Positions 28,264 to 35,382 of a DNA stretch of 64,000 nt are shown here, piece after piece. The translations under genes and the position numbers were made by a program. The notes beneath the pieces are model-generated. The model ran no database searches and had not been told where the DNA came from. It saw only the letters and a program-made list of their open reading frames with translations. Each line of letters opens with the position of its first letter. Position 1 is the stretch's first letter. Origin of the DNA: Prevotella sp. (GTDB lineage: Bacteria > Bacteroidota > Bacteroidia > Bacteroidales > Bacteroidaceae); NCBI GenBank assembly GCA_022486815.1, contig JAKVJW010000009.1, positions 1 through 64,000 of the forward strand. Reading direction: 5' to 3'.

Positions 28264-28905
28264 ATGTCTGATAAAATTACAATAATAGGAATAGCCGGTG
28301 GTACAGGCAGTGGGAAAACTACTGTGGTGAAGAGAATCGTAGCGGCCTTGCCTCCTAATTATGTGGCAGTGGTACCACAGGATTCTTATTACAATGATAC
28401 CACGGGTATGACGGATGAGGAGCGCCATGCTATCAATTTTGATCATCCGGATGCCTTTGACTGGAAACTACTTATCAAACAGATCAACGAGTTGCGTCAT
28501 GGCCATGCGATAGAGCAGCCTACTTATTCTTATCTTCAATGTAACCGACTTGCAGAAACCATTCATGTAGAGCCGAAACGAGTGATCATTATTGAGGGCA
28601 TCATGACCTTGTTGAACAAGAAACTCCGCGAAATGATGGACTTGAAGATTTACGTGGATTGTGATTCTGACGAACGGCTTATCCGGAATATCCAGCGGGA
28701 TACTATTGACCGGGGACGTACGGTGTCTATGGTGGTGGACCGCTATCTGCAAGTATTGAAACCGATGCATGAACAATTCATAGAACCTACAAAGCGTTAT
28801 GCGGATCTGATCATCCCTGAGGGAGGGGAGAATATAAAGGGTATTGGTATTCTGTGCAAATATATTGAAGGATTGATCCTGGAAGAAAAGTCAGAAAAGG
28901 AATAA
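28264..28905 (+). CDS. udk: Uridine kinase
   Basis: A 213-residue P-loop kinase that phosphorylates uridine and cytidine to the monophosphates (pyrimidine salvage). Walker A GGTGSGKTT lies at residues 12-20. The family blocks QDSYYNDTTGMTDEER, NFDHPDAFDW, IIEGIMTL and RDTIDRGR follow. Its closeness to the envelope nuclease locus fits, but does not prove, reuse of scavenged nucleosides. Confidence 0.95.
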   Translation: MSDKITIIGIAGGTGSGKTTVVKRIVAALPPNYVAVVPQDSYYNDTTGMTDEERHAINFDHPDAFDWKLLIKQINELRHGHAIEQPTYSYLQCNRLAETIHVEPKRVIIIEGIMTLLNKKLREMMDLKIYVDCDSDERLIRNIQRDTIDRGRTVSMVVDRYLQVLKPMHEQFIEPTKRYADLIIPEGGENIKGIGILCKYIEGLILEEKSEKE

Positions 28906-28945
28906 CATTTCTTTTACCTGACTCATCTATCGGATCAGTGTCCGA

Positions 28946-29599
28946 TCATTCTTTCTTCTTACTATTTGTCTCAGCCTTTTCTGTCTGTTCTGAACTGTCT
29001 GTTTGGGGATGGTAGTGCTGGGCGGCTTGTGTGAATGCTTTCTTGCAACGTGCTGCCTTAAAGGAATTGATACCCTCTACAACTCCGTAGAGGATCATAC
29101 ACCATCCGATAACGATCAGTGGAGCGGCGGCTATTACTGACGGTTTGATCAGTGCAATCAGACCTACCAGAAGAATGATGGAAGGAAAAATCCAGAAGGC
29201 TGCTCCTATCTTGGCAAACTTCTTTACTGTGGCAAGGTTAAGAAACTGATTGAGTGCTCCAAGAATCAGGATCAGTGCTAAGACAATGGTCAGGGCGTTG
29301 ATAAAGTTGTTTGGAATTAAAGTCAGGATGATACCTAATACAACGCTTCCCAATCCTACTATCGGAAAGGTGGGTTTCTGACCGGTCAGTTGGTCACCAT
29401 TGGCACCATAAATAACAGTGTCTGATGCGTGCTTCTTAGTACTAAAATAGGTGGCGATGGAGATGATTCCCGATATCAGGAAAAGTACACCGATAGTAAT
29501 GGTCATCCATGTAATTGTCTGATTACGGAATCTGACCAATAAAATGCCTACGATAATGGCTACGATGGCTCTGAAAAAATGGCTTTGTAATACTTTCAT
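28946..29599 (-). CDS. DUF308 (HdeD-like) membrane protein
   Basis: A 217-residue inner-membrane protein with six hydrophobic helices arranged as paired repeats, plus a charged C-terminal tail rich in Lys, Glu and Ser. This matches DUF308/HdeD, a family linked to acid and stress tolerance without a defined mechanism. It is convergent with udk; a small ATCGGA/TCCGAT hairpin overlaps its 3' end. Confidence 0.82.
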   Translation of the reverse strand: MKVLQSHFFRAIVAIIVGILLVRFRNQTITWMTITIGVLFLISGIISIATYFSTKKHASDTVIYGANGDQLTGQKPTFPIVGLGSVVLGIILTLIPNNFINALTIVLALILILGALNQFLNLATVKKFAKIGAAFWIFPSIILLVGLIALIKPSVIAAAPLIVIGWCMILYGVVEGINSFKAARCKKAFTQAAQHYHPQTDSSEQTEKAETNSKKKE

Positions 29600-29729
29600 A
29601 AATCTATTTATGTTGACTGAGTAAATCAGATGATCCTGATTTGCCTTAAGATATACATTGTTTGTATTCTAATTTCTTGCAAATTTACTAAAAACTTTGT
29701 GCTTCGTTCTCCCTTTATCACTTTTTTAT

Positions 29730-29737
29730 TACTTTTG
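29730..29737 (+). promoter_or_regulatory. Promoter -7 box for the histidine phosphatase
   Basis: TACTTTTG fits TAnnTTTG, 20 bp before the ATG at 29757. Confidence 0.55.
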
Positions 29738-29756
29738 CACGTAAATTTAAGCTAAA

Positions 29757-30266
29757 ATGACAACATTATATTTGGTCCGCCATGGTGAAACGGTAGCGAA
29801 TGCTGCTCAAATCTTGCAGGGACAGCGACCTGGGCAGTTAAATGAAAATGGAATAAAGCAGGCTGAAGAGACACGTGATAAACTGCTTGATGAGCCTATA
29901 GATGTGTTTGTTTCAAGTGATCTGAAACGTGCGGTAGATACTTGCAGGATCATTGCTGAGCCTCATGGCGTAACAGATATTGTTACCACTCCATTATTGC
30001 GTGAACGCGATTGGGGGAGTTTTACGGATAAGTTTATTCCGGATCTGGAAAATGAGAAATGGCCTGATGATATAGAATCTTTGGAAAGGATGAAATCCCG
30101 TGCCCGGAATTTCCTGACCTGGTTGAAAGTGACCTATCCGGATCAAACGGTTTTAGCGGTTGGACATGGTATCATCAATAAGGCTATTCATAGTGTCTAC
30201 TATAAAAAACCGATGAATGAAATTCCTAAGATGGGGAATGCTGAGGTCCGGGTTTTCAAACTCTGA
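29757..30266 (+). CDS. Histidine phosphatase (phosphoglycerate mutase-like) family protein
   Basis: A 169-residue enzyme of the histidine phosphatase superfamily. The phospho-acceptor is His9 in LVRHGET, with Arg in SSDLKRA, Glu in RERDWG and the second His in AVGHGI. It is too short for a glycolytic mutase and lacks that family's insertions, so a broad phosphatase (CobC/GpmB-like) is likely. The physiological substrate cannot be inferred from the neighbours. Confidence 0.88.
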   Translation: MTTLYLVRHGETVANAAQILQGQRPGQLNENGIKQAEETRDKLLDEPIDVFVSSDLKRAVDTCRIIAEPHGVTDIVTTPLLRERDWGSFTDKFIPDLENEKWPDDIESLERMKSRARNFLTWLKVTYPDQTVLAVGHGIINKAIHSVYYKKPMNEIPKMGNAEVRVFKL

Positions 30267-30334
30267 AAATCTCCTGTTTGGTTTGATTGACAACATTTTC
30301 AGGAGTTTGTTATAGATTCCTTCTTATAAAAGTA

Positions 30335-30366
30335 ACAGCGGGGCAACCTCCCGGTCATCCCGCTGT
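30335..30366. terminator. Terminator between convergent genes
   Basis: Inverted repeat ACAGCGGG/CCCGCTGT with a 16-nt loop, between the histidine phosphatase and the secreted low-complexity protein gene. A weaker CTCTGAAAAT/ATTTTCAGGAG hairpin lies just upstream. Confidence 0.65.
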
Positions 30367-30441
30367 CCAATCTTTATAATTCTCTAATTTGTCCTGAAAA
30401 CTAAAAATGCTATTATTTTGTTATTTTACCTAGTGTCTTGT

Positions 30442-31356
30442 TTAGTGATGTCCGCCGAAGTTACCGTGTGAACTTTCTCCAGAACCTCTTGTTTTCCCTC
30501 GTGAGCCTCCGAAGTTACCGTTCCCGAAAGATGAACGGTTGGGAGATGTATTTGTACGTGAACGGGAGGAACCGAAGGTAGAATTGTTATCTGAATTAGA
30601 CCTTGGTGAGAAAGTCTGGTTCGGCACAGAGGTGTTTTGAGGGAAAGAACGGCCACTTCCGAATACACTTTTACTGTTGTGCTTGACCGTCGTGCGTGTA
30701 CTGCTCTGTCTGCCGAATATACCCTTGTGATTGGAGCGATCTTTTTGATTCTGATCTATGGGATTGAATGAATTATTGTTCTGGAATCCTGCATTTCTCG
30801 TATTCAAGTTGCCAAAAACACGCCCTTGCCCGAAGTCTCCCCGGTTGAAAGCATCCCTCATACCAACTTCATTTCTACTGTAGTTTCGCCTTCCGAAGTC
30901 TTGTCTACGATACCAACTCCTGCCGCCGTTACTTCTCCAACTGTGTCCGCCCCGGTAATTGACGATGAATGTCGGTGCTCCGAAATAATAGTAGTTACGT
31001 TGTGGATAGCGGGCGTAGATTCTGAAGTGCCAGTAATCACCGTCCCAGTAAAGTGGGCGATAGAAGTAGAGGTCGTTGAGGTAATTATTGTATTGCCAGC
31101 TTAACAGGATATAACTCAAATCCATATTCCGCTGTCTCCAGTAAGAACCATAGAGATCATTGCCGTTATCGATATTTATCAGATAGTCCAAGTTAATCTC
31201 ATAAGCTGCCTGATATTGTTCATCAGTCAGATTCAACTCATAAGCCATCTTATCTGTAAGGAAGAGAGCCTGGTCCCTCGCTTGTTCATAATTCATTGCA
31301 CTTACTGTACCTGTGAAGGTGAAAAGTGCTATAAGGGCTATAATTAACTTTTTCAT
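30442..31356 (-). CDS. Secreted low-complexity (Arg/Gly/Asn/Ser/Phe-rich) protein
   Basis: A 304-residue protein with a signal peptide ending in VSA near residue 19. Residues 20-120 form a helical region with YELNLTDEQYQAAYEIN and many Tyr/Trp, resembling the periplasmic LTDEQ-type metal- or stress-sensing helices. The remainder is low-complexity: repeated FGxGR, SRSR, SNGGR and a His/Gly end (GNFGGHH). No enzyme domain is seen. It could bind nucleic acid, metal or cell wall through the basic tail, but that is a guess. Confidence 0.65.
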   Translation of the reverse strand: MKKLIIALIALFTFTGTVSAMNYEQARDQALFLTDKMAYELNLTDEQYQAAYEINLDYLINIDNGNDLYGSYWRQRNMDLSYILLSWQYNNYLNDLYFYRPLYWDGDYWHFRIYARYPQRNYYYFGAPTFIVNYRGGHSWRSNGGRSWYRRQDFGRRNYSRNEVGMRDAFNRGDFGQGRVFGNLNTRNAGFQNNNSFNPIDQNQKDRSNHKGIFGRQSSTRTTVKHNSKSVFGSGRSFPQNTSVPNQTFSPRSNSDNNSTFGSSRSRTNTSPNRSSFGNGNFGGSRGKTRGSGESSHGNFGGHH

Positions 31357-31614
31357 AATAGTATGCTTTTAATATTCCTCTTTCCTACTGCAAAGATATA
31401 TTAAAATAGAGACTTTAAACAAGGTTTTTCCCTAAATTAGTGGGGAAAATCCCTATTATACAGAAATAGAATGAAAAGATCAAATGATGTTTTATGATAG
31501 TCTGCAGAGACTGTACAGGTCAGAATAGATGAGGAAGACAGTTTGGGTATGGAGAAAATAGGAGAAAAATGTAGAAATAAACTGAAAATATTTTGCTAAT
31601 TCAGTTTTTGGCCT

Positions 31615-31622
31615 TATATTTG
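31615..31622 (+). promoter_or_regulatory. Promoter -7 box for ssrA
   Basis: TATATTTG fits TAnnTTTG, with TTTG at 31592-31595 as the -33 element (19-bp spacing). The predicted start is a few bases before the mature tmRNA 5' end. Confidence 0.65.
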
Positions 31623-31635
31623 CACCGCTATCTTT

Positions 31636-32033
31636 GGGGCTGTTTTGGATTTGACGGCAAGTCGGGATGGTATGTAAGCATGCGGAGCCTCGTTGGCTAG
31701 CTCCTGAATCTGAGTGAACAAAAATTTAATTGGCGAAAACAATTACGCTCTCGCTGCCTAATCGAAGTATAGTAGATTTTGGCTCAATCCCGTTACTAGG
31801 TGATGGGACGAGACATCGCTCGAGGGATGTTGTTCCGAATCTTCTTGATCAAGCGGTGCAGGTAAATCGGAAATAGTTTTGACAGGCCTCACTGTCGGGA
31901 TGAAACTTTTAGAGGATAAGGCTGTAGTTGGTGGTCCAGGTCTTGCTACAGCACGAAAATCAAGGCAGGAATAAGCATGTAGAAAGCGTATGATTTCCTT
32001 GTTCGGACGCGGGTTCGAATCCCGCCAGCTCCA
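31636..32033 (+). ncRNA. ssrA: Transfer-messenger RNA (tmRNA)
   Basis: The 5' end GGGGCTG pairs with CAGCTCC at the 3' end, the T-arm reads GCGGG TTCGAAT CCCGC, and the tag frame (31732-31761) encodes GENNYALAA followed by TAA. tmRNA with SmpB rescues stalled ribosomes and adds this degradation tag. CCA is not encoded. The tag is of Bacteroidetes type, which supports the taxonomic placement. Confidence 0.96.
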
Positions 32034-32042
32034 CAAGTTGAA

Positions 32043-32084
32043 AAAACGGAGAAAATATTCTAATATGGGATTTTTCCCCGTTTT
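32043..32084 (+). terminator. ssrA terminator
   Basis: Inverted repeat AAAACGG(A)GAAAA against TTTTTCC(C)CGTTTT followed by a T-rich stretch, 10 bp after the tmRNA. It also faces the convergent lipoprotein gene. Confidence 0.7.
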
Positions 32085-32119
32085 GCTTTTAACGGTATCA
32101 GACCTTTTCTTCTTCCTTT

Positions 32120-32563
32120 TTACTTACCGAGCAATTTTATATATTCAGGTGTAATAGGGGATAACGCATATTTGCACCTCGTCATATCTTCTTTACCATA
32201 CTCCCCGATTCTGTCATACACTATAAATTCCCGAGAGGTCAATTTTATAATATCCCAATATGAATTTCCTCCCCAAAAGATGACATTAAAGTTTTTGTCG
32301 TAAAATGTCCATCTTCCATTTTGCTTGGAGATATTATATTCTTTTCCATTGAAAGTTACCATAGTGCAAACATAGGTGCCATTCCTGGAGAAATCATATA
32401 AACATGTGTTCATGTTTCCGTTCTCTAATTTTACAGATTCCCCCATCCAAGTCGTATCACAGATTAAAGAGATCCTTTTATTGTCAGAATAATTATTGTC
32501 GTCTAATTGACTGCAACTACAAATAAGTAGCAGTATACATGTGATTTTTAAGGCTAATTTCAT
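32120..32563 (-). CDS. Small lipoprotein, unknown function
   Basis: A 147-residue lipoprotein with lipobox LICSC (cysteine near residue 18). The mature part (TTWMGESVKLENGN, NGTYVCTMVTF, NGRWTFYDKNFNVIFWGG) looks like a small lipocalin-like beta-barrel of the type frequent in Bacteroidetes. ATG at 32563 is preferred because the eight codons upstream only add a Lys-rich lead to the signal peptide. Function unknown. Confidence 0.62.
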   Translation of the reverse strand: MKLALKITCILLLICSCSQLDDNNYSDNKRISLICDTTWMGESVKLENGNMNTCLYDFSRNGTYVCTMVTFNGKEYNISKQNGRWTFYDKNFNVIFWGGNSYWDIIKLTSREFIVYDRIGEYGKEDMTRCKYALSPITPEYIKLLGK

Positions 32564-32757
32564 TTTTTTCTTTTTATATGCTTGCAAATATACAAAATTT
32601 TATCATACAGGAATAATATATTACACTGTGATACTACTCGCATAATCATTGGAAAACACAAAAAAGCAACTGGTATGCAGACTATGTCTGTTTGCGCTTT
32701 AAGGCATTAAAGACCTCTGACGTCTGCCCCTGAATGATATATTCATTGTTATGCTGT

Positions 32758-32845
32758 ATGGTGCATAGCGCTGAGCGCAATGCACCATAGAGCGAAACGC
32801 TATGCACCATACAGCAGAGCCGTATGCACCATCCAGGTGATTAAT
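32758..32845. repeat. 22-bp periodic array of a 9-bp motif (array 1)
   Basis: Four copies of ATGGTGCAT/ATGCACCAT start at 32758 (+ orientation), 32780, 32802 and 32824 (reverse orientation), exactly 22 bp apart. The 13-bp spacers differ but share GCG/GAGC-like words. The period is not a multiple of three, so this is not a protein repeat. Confidence 0.8.
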
Positions 32846-32889
32846 GACTATGATCCAGATAAAAACGCCTGTATGGCAGGCTGACCAAA

Positions 32890-32967
32890 ATGGTGCATTA
32901 TGGGGTGGCGAAATGGTGCATAATGGTATACCGAAATAGTGCATTATGGTATACCATTATGCACTAT
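32890..32967. repeat. 23-bp periodic array of the same motif (array 2)
   Basis: Four more copies start at 32890, 32913, 32936 and 32959, exactly 23 bp apart. The first two are ATGGTGCAT, the third ATAGTGCAT, and the fourth the inverted ATGCACTAT. The spacer between copies 3 and 4 contains GGTATACC, also present between copies 2 and 3. Confidence 0.8.
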
Positions 32968-32969
32968 TT
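32934..32969. repeat. 36-bp near-perfect palindrome centred on GGTATACC
   Basis: The last two motif copies face each other around the self-complementary centre GGTATACC, giving 18-bp arms with a single internal mismatch. It could be a hairpin in RNA or a symmetric protein site. No terminator T-run follows directly. Confidence 0.7.
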
Positions 32970-33218
32970 TGGTCACAATGGACTATATCATGAAAATCAA
33001 GTGTTTATGATTGTGACTTGATTCAGTAGTTCTCTTCAACTCAATCACAGGAAATGATACCCTTACAATGGAACACATCAACTTATTATGATAATATAAT
33101 CAGCAACAATTGCTTTCTTGTAATGTTATAAATTATAAAAAGGAAGTAGATTTTTGAATGGTAATTTGGATGAATCAAATGTAGTTCGTACTTGTTGCGA
33201 ACAATATTAAATAAAAAG

Positions 33219-33374
33219 ATGGAAAACAATAAAAAATATACAGCAAGACAAGTACAACTGGCACGTTTTACCAAAGCTTTGGGACATCTTGCCAGAATCT
33301 CTATCTTGCAATTTCTAGAAAAGCGGGATACTTATGAGAATCCAAAGTATATCAAGCCAATCAGTACTTTCTAA
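33219..33374 (+). pseudogene. ArsR-family regulator, 5' fragment
   Basis: The first 34 or so codons (start MENNKKYTARQVQLARFTKAL, then GHLARISILQFLEK) match the N-terminus of a Bacteroidetes ArsR/SmtB winged-helix repressor. The frame then leaves the family, runs through unrelated sequence and stops. The recognition helix and effector region are missing, so no working repressor is made. Confidence 0.7.
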
Positions 33375-33415
33375 AATTGTGGAATTCTACAAAAAAAGTA
33401 AGTAAATTGACTTTG
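33346..33415 (+). repeat. 70-bp direct repeat, left copy
   Basis: Aligns without gaps to 40973-41042 with 61 of 70 bases identical. The final 34 bases (GAATTCTACAAA through TTGACTTTG) differ at one position only. It marks both edges of the accessory segment. Confidence 0.75.
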
Positions 33416-33636
33416 TCGCCAACAAGGGTAGCCGTCGTTATTACATTCAAGTGACCTATGCTGTTCCTGGTAAGGATAAGATGAAACAAGAGATAAGATC
33501 ATTGCTCTCAGTGAAAGATGCCTTCAAGAAGATACTGGTAGTTAAGGAGAATACACAGCCTTGGCATACGGATGATGGCATTGCTGTTATCGGTCTGATG
33601 GATTTCCTTCTTAATTCTGACAGTCTGGAACTATAA
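33400..33636 (+). pseudogene. DUF4143 ATP-binding protein, 3' fragment
   Basis: From the in-frame stop at 33403 the frame reads IDFVANKGSRRYYIQV, then KMKQEIRSLLSVKDAFKKIL and GIAVIGLMDFLL before its natural stop. This is the C-terminal nuclease-like DUF4143 end of the AAA_14/DUF4143 ATPases abundant in Bacteroidetes, where the first residues are normally KEIDFVA. The ATPase domain is absent. The join to upstream sequence falls at AATTGACTTTG. Confidence 0.75.
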
Positions 33637-33667
33637 TCCATACACTTATTTTAACATCATAATAGTT

Positions 33668-33796
33668 ATGAACAATTTGAAAAACAAACCACGAAACTCC
33701 ATCGACAAGGCCTTTGTCCTTGTATGTATCTCTGCCATCATTTCTGGTATCATCGTGTGCTGGCGTCATTGTTCGTTATATCTCCATTTCAACTAA
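33668..33796 (+). CDS. 42-residue single-helix peptide or gene fragment
   Basis: ATG to TAA with one predicted transmembrane helix (residues about 14-31: KAFVLVCISAIISGIIV). In the next frame the sequence continues as GVIVRYISISTKNADQ, so it may be the start of a longer membrane protein broken by a frameshift. Unknown function; it lies among gene fragments. Confidence 0.35.
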   Translation: MNNLKNKPRNSIDKAFVLVCISAIISGIIVCWRHCSLYLHFN

Positions 33797-33822
33797 GAAT
33801 GCAGATCAGTAAGTTTGTCATG

Positions 33823-34521
33823 TTAAAATTTATATCCTAAACTAATAAAGATACCCCAATTAAAGTGTTTCTTAGGGAGGTTGTCACCTAAACGAACATT
33901 TTCAATACGAATATTACGTTTATAAGAGTAAAAATCTATATTAGATGCAAAATACCCCATGCTAAGAACCACGTCTTCATTTTCCATAGAACCTCCTATT
34001 CGGTAATGCCAATACAGCCAGTTCCCTCCATGACCGTAAAATGTCTTTGTATCATAATATCCACTTCCGTTCCAATAATTGACCCCTACATTTTTGTCAG
34101 TCAAAAATGCTATTGATAATCCTGGCTCTGTAAATATATTTACCCCCATTTCGTCTATATGGAATAAGGTGGGGGTCTTAATATGCACAAAAGGGTTGAA
34201 GACCAGGCCTGTGGCTTGTTTACTATTATTGGATAAGATCCATTGGCTGATAGATGTTCCAGGGACATTACCACCACTGGCACTAATCTCATCAGAATAT
34301 TGATGATAGATGTTTATTCCAGCACCTATACCGATATAAGGGAAAATGCGTCTCATGTAGGAAAACTCCAACTCCCAGGCGCTATTTGAATCAAGAGCAC
34401 CTGAGAGTGTGTATTGATTACTTTTAATTTTCTCCTCTTGAGCCATTAAAGTTATGGGGAAAATCCATAAAATGATAAATACTATATTTTTTATCAGAAC
34501 AAGAATCTTTTTCCTTAACAC
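33823..34521 (-). CDS. Small outer-membrane beta-barrel protein
   Basis: A 232-residue protein with a signal peptide ending in LMAQ (about residue 28). It has alternating beta strands (LEFSYMRRIFPYIGIGAGINIY) and the C-terminal strand GIFISLGYKF, ending in Phe as outer-membrane barrels do. It resembles the eight-stranded OmpW/OprF-like barrels. It could be a structural porin or surface protein; no ligand can be inferred. Confidence 0.65.
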   Translation of the reverse strand: MLRKKILVLIKNIVFIILWIFPITLMAQEEKIKSNQYTLSGALDSNSAWELEFSYMRRIFPYIGIGAGINIYHQYSDEISASGGNVPGTSISQWILSNNSKQATGLVFNPFVHIKTPTLFHIDEMGVNIFTEPGLSIAFLTDKNVGVNYWNGSGYYDTKTFYGHGGNWLYWHYRIGGSMENEDVVLSMGYFASNIDFYSYKRNIRIENVRLGDNLPKKHFNWGIFISLGYKF

Positions 34522-34583
34522 TATATTCTATAATATGAGAGTTTGACGAATTTCTGTCAGAATAAAGTTAGTTGATAATCTGA

Positions 34584-34910
34584 TCATCGATTACTTTGAT
34601 ATAACCTTTTCTTATTTGAATGCCTTGAGGAGAAAGTAGACAGCCTTCTATGGTTGTACCTTCTTGATGTTATCCGGCTTCGTTTGGAAGAAGCATGGTG
34701 TTTATATATCTGAGTAGGCGGGTCACATACACTACATGGCTCATAGCCTTCAGACTTAGCTTCTGATAGGGAGATTGCAATGCAACTGCGACTTAGATAG
34801 CGGCAGCCTTCAGTATGATACTTTGATCCTGTCCGTGTGATATAGACGGTCTGAGCAGCAATAAACATGCTTATGAAGCAAAGGACAAAGATGAATAAAG
34901 ATCTCTTCAT
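34584..34910 (-). CDS. Small secreted protein with a YHTEGCRYL/CSVC motif
   Basis: A 108-residue protein with a signal peptide ending in AAQ near residue 20. The mature N-terminus (VYITRTGSKYHTEGCRYLSRS, then AKSEGYEPCSVCDPP) is the His/Cys pattern of an Ada-like zinc-binding module found in secreted and nuclease-linked proteins. The last 35 residues are very basic (Arg/Lys/His/Ser). It may bind metal or nucleic acid outside the cytoplasm. Function unknown. Confidence 0.6.
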   Translation of the reverse strand: MKRSLFIFVLCFISMFIAAQTVYITRTGSKYHTEGCRYLSRSCIAISLSEAKSEGYEPCSVCDPPTQIYKHHASSKRSRITSRRYNHRRLSTFSSRHSNKKRLYQSNR

Positions 34911-35221
34911 ATTTATTATGTTTTAGTGTTATTCTGTTATAAGATTTTACGATGAATCCAACTAATTCATCTTCATAATATCTAATTGCTACAAATATAG
35001 CTATTGATATTGTAAATCCCAACTTTTTCGAGTGCTTTTGACACTTAATCGTGTTAATTCAAAACTAAAGTGTATGCTAACTGAGGTAAAAGTTCTATAT
35101 TTGCATCGTGTTTTTATAGTATTAGATTAAAAAGAGGGTGGAAGTACGTGTGTTTCCGCCCTTAATTTTTTAGAGTGTTCCATGAATGAATATTTTTTCT
35201 AGTGTCGAAAGTAGAATCTTT

Positions 35222-35330
35222 CAAGATGTTTACTGCTATACCCGAATTGTCGGGAAAAGCAAGTGCTCATACAATCATATATGAATTACACTAACAATAA
35301 ACCTATTGGAAGAATAAAACATACACTAAT
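35222..35330 (+). mobile_element. IS982-family transposase remnant (3' end)
   Basis: Only the last 30 or so codons survive, in broken frames. The segment matches the degenerate copy at 40525-40600 (shared CCCG-ATTGTCGGGAAAA, AAGTGCTC, AATTACA-TAACAATAA) and, with frame shifts, the family ending RIVGK-SA-T and NNKPIGRIK. The 35.0-35.38 kb interval contains no gene apart from this relic and a GGGTGGAA/TTTCCGCCC hairpin at about 35136-35161. Confidence 0.65.
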
Positions 35331-35382
35331 GTAATTCCGCCAACAGGTATAGCCATTTTATTGAATATACTTATCCTACAAA

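Noticed and set aside
31758..32036. 92-codon minus-strand frame starting MWSWRDSNPRP
   Set aside because: It is the antisense of the tmRNA 3' half; such frames are a well-known artefact of tRNA-like sequences.
32699..32944. 81-codon minus-strand frame across the repeat arrays
   Set aside because: It is created by the repeat words, has no family resemblance, and the 22/23-bp periods shift its frame at every unit.
32758..32967. CRISPR array
   Set aside because: The repeated word is only 9 bp, orientation varies, spacers are 13-14 bp, and no cas gene is nearby.
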